Assembly: GCF_023243045.1 (NCBI RefSeq)
Contig: NZ_JALKFX010000015.1
Span: 1-64,000, forward strand
Direction: 5' to 3'
DNA length: 64,000 nt
Source: Frankia sp. AgB32
GTDB taxonomy: Bacteria; Actinomycetota; Actinomycetes; Frankiales; Frankiaceae
Positions 59,869 to 64,000 of the stretch are shown one piece after another. The position numbers were made by a program, and so were the translations under genes. Positions within the stretch are counted from its first letter, which is position 1; every line of letters begins with the position of its first letter. Below the pieces are notes generated by a model. The model was given only the letters and a program-made list of their open reading frames with translations, had not been told where the DNA came from and ran no database searches.

Positions 59869-60047
59869 CCGACGCTCCCTTCACTGTTTGCTCCGCCGCA
59901 CGATCAACGTTGCGCCGCTACTCGGCCCCCGGCCACCCCCGCCGACCCCGGTCCCACTCGACTACGCACACCCAGCCAGGCCACCGGTTCGCAGGGGTGA
60001 CCCGTCCCGCACTCTCACGTTCCGGCTCCGAAAACTACACCGACCCA

Positions 60048-60144
60048 CTTGTCATGGGTAGCCTCAACCAAAGCTTGTCATACTCGAATGGCTCGTGTTA
60101 CATCGATCCGACCGCAGCCAAAGATAAGTAACCGTAAGTAACCT
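60048..60144 (+). promoter_or_regulatory. Control region with direct repeats before the ParA-like gene
   Basis: This 321-bp gap (59869-60189) is AT-rich for the window. CTTGTCAT occurs at 60048-60055 and 60074-60081 (26 bases apart). TAAGTAACC occurs at 60126-60134 and 60136-60144, exactly ten bases apart and so on one helix face. They are probably regulator binding sites; no gene seen in the gap. Confidence 0.5.
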
Positions 60145-60189
60145 TAACTGGCACTAGCTAGCCTGAGAGAGCCGGGAGGGCGACGGCGC

Positions 60190-62661
60190 GTGAGCGATGT
60201 GCCACAGGCACCGCACGGTGAGGAAGGTGACGCGCGGCCGGTCTCCCTCATCGGGGCCCGCCTGCCCACCGCGGCCTCCCGTTCCCAGCGGCTGTCCGAC
60301 CACGAGAACCAGTACGGCCCAGGCGGTGCGCCGGCCAGCGACGACACCGAGTCGTCCCTCTACCCCCGTTCCGGCCGCCGTCGACACCGGCGGCGAGCTG
60401 AGTCGGAAGCGCCCGAACCACCCGACGAGGCGTGGCAGAGCGAGGCGTTCCACCTCGATGATGCGACATCCACGAACGAATCGGATGCGGAACGTGCGAG
60501 CGCAGCCGAGGTCACGTCCGGGTCACGCGCCGGCGCCGCGGGCGGCGCGAAATCCGACGACGCCGCGGCCCAGAACCCCGCGGGGGGTGGTCGGACCCGG
60601 CGGACCGGCCGACCGGCGGCGATCGCGCCGCGCGGCCAGGGAGAATCCGCCCGGCACCGAGCCTCCACGGGCACCGCCGATCAGACGGGCTCCCCGCGTT
60701 CGACCCCGGCGGACACCCCACCCACCACCGCGGCGCAGCCCGCTCCGAACACGCAGCGCACTCGGCCGCCGCGCGCGTCCGCCCCGCCCCGCCCCAGCGC
60801 AGCCCAACCCACACCAGCCGTCCAGCCCACACCAGCCACACCCGCCACACCGGCGTCCGGCGTGGGCGGCGACGGCGCTTCGCTCCGCGCCACAGAGCCG
60901 CCGTCTGACCCTGGCATCACCGTCGGTGACCCATCCAAGGCGATCCAGAAAAGCTCCGCCGACCCCTCGACCGCCGCTGCTCCCCTCGCCGCCACCGAGA
61001 TCGTCGCGATCGGCGACTCCATCACCGTCACCGGTTCCATCGCGGCGGCCAGCCCGGTCGAACCAACCCAGTCGTCGCGCCCGACGCCGACGGACCCGCT
61101 GACCGGACCCGTCTCCTTCCCGCACCTCGAGAAGGACGAGCGCGAGCCGACCCGCGCGCTGCTCCCGAACCAGCCGGAAACGTCGACTCGCGACCAGGAC
61201 TCGGCGGCGGCCGCCCCGCCCGTCCCCGTCTCGCCGACGCACAGCAGGCTCCCAGCGGTCGCGCCACCGTCGGCCGACCCGCACCCGGCTCCGCCGCTGG
61301 CCCCCGACGTCCCGCTGGACCCGCTCGCCCGCCAGACGCCGGCGCCAGGCTCGCCGCTGCCCGCCTCCCGCCCGAGCCCCCCGGTCAGGACGCCCGCGCC
61401 CACCGGCAAGCCAGCCGCGATCCGGCCGGACCAGCCGGCTGCCGAGCCGCGGTCATGGCGTGGCGGGCGGGATCTCGAACCGCGCGAGGAAATCCCGGTT
61501 CGCCTCTCCGCCCGCGACCGTGCCCGCATCCCGCTCCCGGGGTCCTGGCGGATCGCCGTCACCTCCCTGTTCCCCTACTCGGGGACGACGACGCTGGCCG
61601 GGGTGATCGGCCTGACCCTGACCGGGATGCGGGCCCATCCGGTCCTCGCGGTCGACCTCTGGCCGGGCGAGCCCGCCGAACCGGTGGCCACCTCGCCGTC
61701 GTCCGCCGACGAGGACGAGCCCAGAGGGGACCCGCTGACGAGCCGCGTCGGTTCGGCGGGAACGACCAACATCGCCGACGTCCTCGCCCATCAGGCGGGT
61801 GACGGGGCGGCCACCGAGCTACGTCTGATGATCGCTGGCCAGCGTGGGGGCGGCGCGCGGGACCTCGACGTCCTCCCACTCAGAACGGACGCCGGCCGGT
61901 TCGCGCAACCACCACGGCGGGACGGGGCGCCGGCGGAGCCGGATGTGCCGGTCCTCGCCGGCGCGGACCAGCACGTCGCCCCTGGCGGCCTGCGGTCGGT
62001 GCTCGGCCTGCTCGCCCACTCGTATCCCCTCGTCCTCGTGGACGCGCCGACCGAGGCGCCGCTGACCGATGTGGCGGTCGCGGCGGCGGACCTCGTCGTC
62101 CTCGTCACCCTCGCCACCGCGGCCGACCTCGAAGCCACGATCATGCGGCTGCGGGCGTTCCGCGAGGCGGCCGGCGACGGCCCCGCCGGTGACGGCGCCC
62201 CGCCCATCGTCGCGGCGATCGTCGCCCCCCGCCGCGGCCGTCCGTCGCCACGTACCCGGGCCGCCGCGGCCCGGCTCGGCCGGCAGGTGGAGGCGCTGGT
62301 ACGGATCCCCTACGACCCGCGGCTGGACCCCAGCCGGCACACTCCGGTCCGCATCCCCCGACTACGCCGACGAACTCGCCGCGCCTACCTGCGCCTCACC
62401 GCAGCAGCGGTCGAAAACCTGTTCATCCTCGCAAAAGCCGAGGTAGGAGCTTCAGGGAAGACCAGGGAAGGGCCAGCCGGAGCCTCATCCGGCGCCATCC
62501 GGCCGATCACGACACGTACCCAGAGCGGCGCGACGAGCGGCCCACCGGCCACTACCAGGGATCACGACGCATCGATCGGCGTATCATTCGGCGACCTACG
62601 GTCACCAACGGCACCCTCACGGATCGCCGGACCGGATCGTCCGGGCGAGCCCCGCCCGTGA
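60190..62661 (+). CDS. ParA/MinD-like ATPase with degenerate P-loop and long disordered N-terminus
   Basis: 823 residues. The first 450 are Pro/Ala/Thr-rich and disordered. The C-terminal domain begins S-W-R-I-A-V-T-S-L-F-P-Y-S-G-T-T-T-L-A-G-V-I-G-L-T, in which the usual K-G-G-V-G-K-T-T is replaced and the Lys is absent. Switch II-like L-V-L-V-D-A-P-T-E-A and A-A-D-L-V-V-L-V-T follow, and R-I-P-Y-D-P-R-L. It is a ParA-fold protein, probably with weak or no hydrolysis. Such proteins accompany actinobacterial conjugation and type VII loci. GTG 60190 with GGAGGG ten bases upstream. Confidence 0.75.
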   Translation: MSDVPQAPHGEEGDARPVSLIGARLPTAASRSQRLSDHENQYGPGGAPASDDTESSLYPRSGRRRHRRRAESEAPEPPDEAWQSEAFHLDDATSTNESDAERASAAEVTSGSRAGAAGGAKSDDAAAQNPAGGGRTRRTGRPAAIAPRGQGESARHRASTGTADQTGSPRSTPADTPPTTAAQPAPNTQRTRPPRASAPPRPSAAQPTPAVQPTPATPATPASGVGGDGASLRATEPPSDPGITVGDPSKAIQKSSADPSTAAAPLAATEIVAIGDSITVTGSIAAASPVEPTQSSRPTPTDPLTGPVSFPHLEKDEREPTRALLPNQPETSTRDQDSAAAAPPVPVSPTHSRLPAVAPPSADPHPAPPLAPDVPLDPLARQTPAPGSPLPASRPSPPVRTPAPTGKPAAIRPDQPAAEPRSWRGGRDLEPREEIPVRLSARDRARIPLPGSWRIAVTSLFPYSGTTTLAGVIGLTLTGMRAHPVLAVDLWPGEPAEPVATSPSSADEDEPRGDPLTSRVGSAGTTNIADVLAHQAGDGAATELRLMIAGQRGGGARDLDVLPLRTDAGRFAQPPRRDGAPAEPDVPVLAGADQHVAPGGLRSVLGLLAHSYPLVLVDAPTEAPLTDVAVAAADLVVLVTLATAADLEATIMRLRAFREAAGDGPAGDGAPPIVAAIVAPRRGRPSPRTRAAAARLGRQVEALVRIPYDPRLDPSRHTPVRIPRLRRRTRRAYLRLTAAAVENLFILAKAEVGASGKTREGPAGASSGAIRPITTRTQSGATSGPPATTRDHDASIGVSFGDLRSPTAPSRIAGPDRPGEPRP

Positions 62662-62674
62662 GAAAGGAACCGCG

Positions 62675-63091
62675 ATGATCCACGACGCCGCCTCCGCCCA
62701 GGCGACCGTCTTCCTTGCCGCCGTGCAGGTGAAGCCGGACGACTCGAAGGCGCCTGGCATCAACGCACTGAAAGACCTGGTCAACGGCTTGGCTGCCTAT
62801 GCCGTGATCGCCGCCGTGGCCGCCGTGCTCCTCGGCGGTATTGCCTGGGCACTCGGCGAACGGATGGGCCTTGAGCGAGCATCCACGGTCGGAAAGAGCG
62901 GGGTCATCGCGGGCTTCGGCCTGGCATTCCTCGTCGGCGCCGCCGCCGCCTTCATCAACTTCTTCCTGGTGACCGGCGCAACGGCCACCGCCCCTGCGCC
63001 CAACCCGGGTGGCCAGCGCCCGCCGGCCGTCGAACTCACCGTCGCCGTTGACCCCGGCGTGGTCCATGACCCAGCATCCCCCCTGTTCTAA
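62675..63091 (+). CDS. VirB2-like two-TM protein, putative pilin-like channel component
   Basis: 138 residues. After a short N-terminus come two TM helices (about 38-58, L-A-A-Y-A-V-I-A-A-V-A-A-V-L-L-G-G-I-A-W-A, and 78-103, V-I-A-G-F-G-L-A-F-L-V-G-A-A-A-A-F-I-N-F-F) separated by a short loop with W-A-L-G-E-R-M-G. This is the pattern of DUF6112/VirB2-like proteins of actinobacterial T4SS-type loci. A Pro-rich tail follows. ATG with AAAGGAA upstream. Between a ParA-like gene and further locus genes. Confidence 0.75.
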   Translation: MIHDAASAQATVFLAAVQVKPDDSKAPGINALKDLVNGLAAYAVIAAVAAVLLGGIAWALGERMGLERASTVGKSGVIAGFGLAFLVGAAAAFINFFLVTGATATAPAPNPGGQRPPAVELTVAVDPGVVHDPASPLF

Positions 63092-63160
63092 CCGGTTCCC
63101 CGGGTGCACGCGGGCGGACATTGCGATGATGACCGCACCGTCTTGTGAGGGGAGTGGGCG

Positions 63161-63961
63161 TTGCCGGGTTATACGGATACCGTAGCCAGACGCCTGATCA
63201 TGATCATCGCTACCGCCAGCGCGGTTAGCGTGGTCTGCGGAGTGCTGATCGGCCGCTACGCCATCCCAGACAACAGCGCCGCCCCGGGCCCCACCTCCGC
63301 CGCGCCAAGTTCCAGCCCTAGCGAGCCCGCGAGCAAGCCGGCACCGTCCGCCACGGCGCTTGTGCCAACCTCTCCTACTCCATCGACATCAACGTCGGGT
63401 GACTCTGGAACCACAGAAAGTACAGTCCCGGGAACGCCGACGCGCATCAACCAGTACGGAATACCCATTGGATATCCCCGTACGCAGGCGGGCGCGGTCA
63501 GCGCATGCGCAAATTATGACGCGATCAACGGGAAGCTTCAAAACCGCGAGCCAACAACAATTAGAAATATGTACGCATCAATCGCAACACCAGAGGCATC
63601 CAAAAAGCTCTCTGATCTAATAATCGAGAACGACAAGAAAAGCGCTAAGACATACGGAGTACCTTCGATTCAAGCCCCGAACTTTGGCTTCATCGGTCGC
63701 GCGACCGGATATTCGGTACAGTCTTACACTCAAGACGATGCCAATGTCACCATCTGGGGCGTTCTAGGCTTTGGCATTTACAACAGTACAGATGCAAATC
63801 TATCCCCTAAGGAAGGCTGGGCGACAGATACTTGTCGCGTCATCTGGAGCGACGGCGACTGGAAACTTGACGATGCGGGCGATGGTCCCGCGAATCCCGC
63901 AATTACCGATCGCGCTGCCGAAGGTTTCAAGGAATTTCTATTGGTCGGAGCTGGGACGTGA
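63161..63961 (+). CDS. TM-anchored secreted-domain protein of the conjugation-like locus, low GC
   Basis: 266 residues: TM helix (about 11-34, L-I-M-I-I-A-T-A-S-A-V-S-V-V-C-G-V-L-I-G), a Ser/Pro/Thr linker (about 38-95), then a 170-residue extracytoplasmic domain with C-A-N-Y-D-A-I-N and D-T-C-R-V-I-W (two Cys, perhaps a disulfide) ending W-K-L-D-D-A-G-D-G. This resembles VirB8/NTF2-type lumen domains only in layout. The second half is 45% GC in 63541-63600, far below the neighbours. TTG start at 63161 is provisional; an alternative is a nearby GTG. Overlaps the next gene by GTGA. Confidence 0.7.
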   Translation: MPGYTDTVARRLIMIIATASAVSVVCGVLIGRYAIPDNSAAPGPTSAAPSSSPSEPASKPAPSATALVPTSPTPSTSTSGDSGTTESTVPGTPTRINQYGIPIGYPRTQAGAVSACANYDAINGKLQNREPTTIRNMYASIATPEASKKLSDLIIENDKKSAKTYGVPSIQAPNFGFIGRATGYSVQSYTQDDANVTIWGVLGFGIYNSTDANLSPKEGWATDTCRVIWSDGDWKLDDAGDGPANPAITDRAAEGFKEFLLVGAGT

Positions 63962-64000
63962 CCGAGGGCACCGTAGTTCTTGCCGGAAGCTTCAAGGATC
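63958..64000 (+). CDS. Start of next gene in the locus (truncated by window edge)
   Basis: GTG 63958 overlaps the preceding TGA (GTGA) and opens V-T-E-G-T-V-V-L-A-G-S-F-K-D. Only 14 codons are visible. Overlap implies translational coupling; function unknown. Confidence 0.6.
   Translation, partial: MTEGTVVLAGSFKD

Overview
The window is very GC-rich, uses GTG and ATG starts about equally, and carries typical actinobacterial genes: an F420-type LLM oxidoreductase, an IdeR-like iron box, a Zur box, receptor-type Ser/Thr kinases, a STAS protein and a YcnI/CopCD operon. Gene content and the many Pro/Ala/Gly-rich linkers fit a Frankia-like actinomycete. That assignment is inference; there is no rRNA or tRNA in the window to confirm it.

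Layout. 1-9 kb: the end of a GGGxP-repeat protein coupled to an L,D-transpeptidase, a decayed 2-oxoglutarate oxygenase, a photolyase, membrane proteins, a lipoprotein esterase, and a large linker/TM protein divergent from mscL. 9-17 kb: HtrA protease, a sigma-region-2-like membrane protein, a copper operon (membrane protein, YcnI, YcnJ/CopCD), and an orphan NarL-type regulator. 17-25 kb: metal homeostasis. An iron-box-controlled DUF2470 protein is followed by a Zur-box-controlled zinc ABC operon with two permeases, an AlaA-type aminotransferase, a DnaA-box cluster, a GT-C-like membrane protein with an extreme poly-G tract, and Zur itself. 25-33 kb: CapA lipoprotein, LLM oxidoreductase, and a three-gene 2-oxoacid dehydrogenase operon (E1alpha, E1beta, E2) split by a tnpB-only IS200/IS605-type element.

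33-43 kb: DUF6458 membrane protein, acyl-CoA dehydrogenase divergent from a large patatin, lipoprotein, a nitroreductase/MarR divergent pair, and an ABC exporter. 43-57 kb: signalling block with a class III cyclase-AAA-helical repeat protein, a STAS protein, phosphoglucose isomerase, two tandem kinases with extracellular NHL propellers, and a covalent-flavin oxidoreductase. 57-64 kb: a lysozyme/NlpC-P60 enzyme, a lipoprotein, a MerR/excisionase-like DNA-binding protein, a ParA-like ATPase with a degenerate P-loop, a VirB2-like two-TM protein and a secreted-domain protein of much lower GC. Together these look like the start of an actinobacterial conjugation or type IV secretion-like locus running off the right edge.

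Links between genes: Zur (24.3 kb) probably represses the zinc operon 5.7 kb upstream through the box at 18.6 kb. The copper proteins form one minus-strand operon. The 2-oxoacid dehydrogenase operon is the clearest case of recent disturbance. No CRISPR array and no complete integrase were seen.
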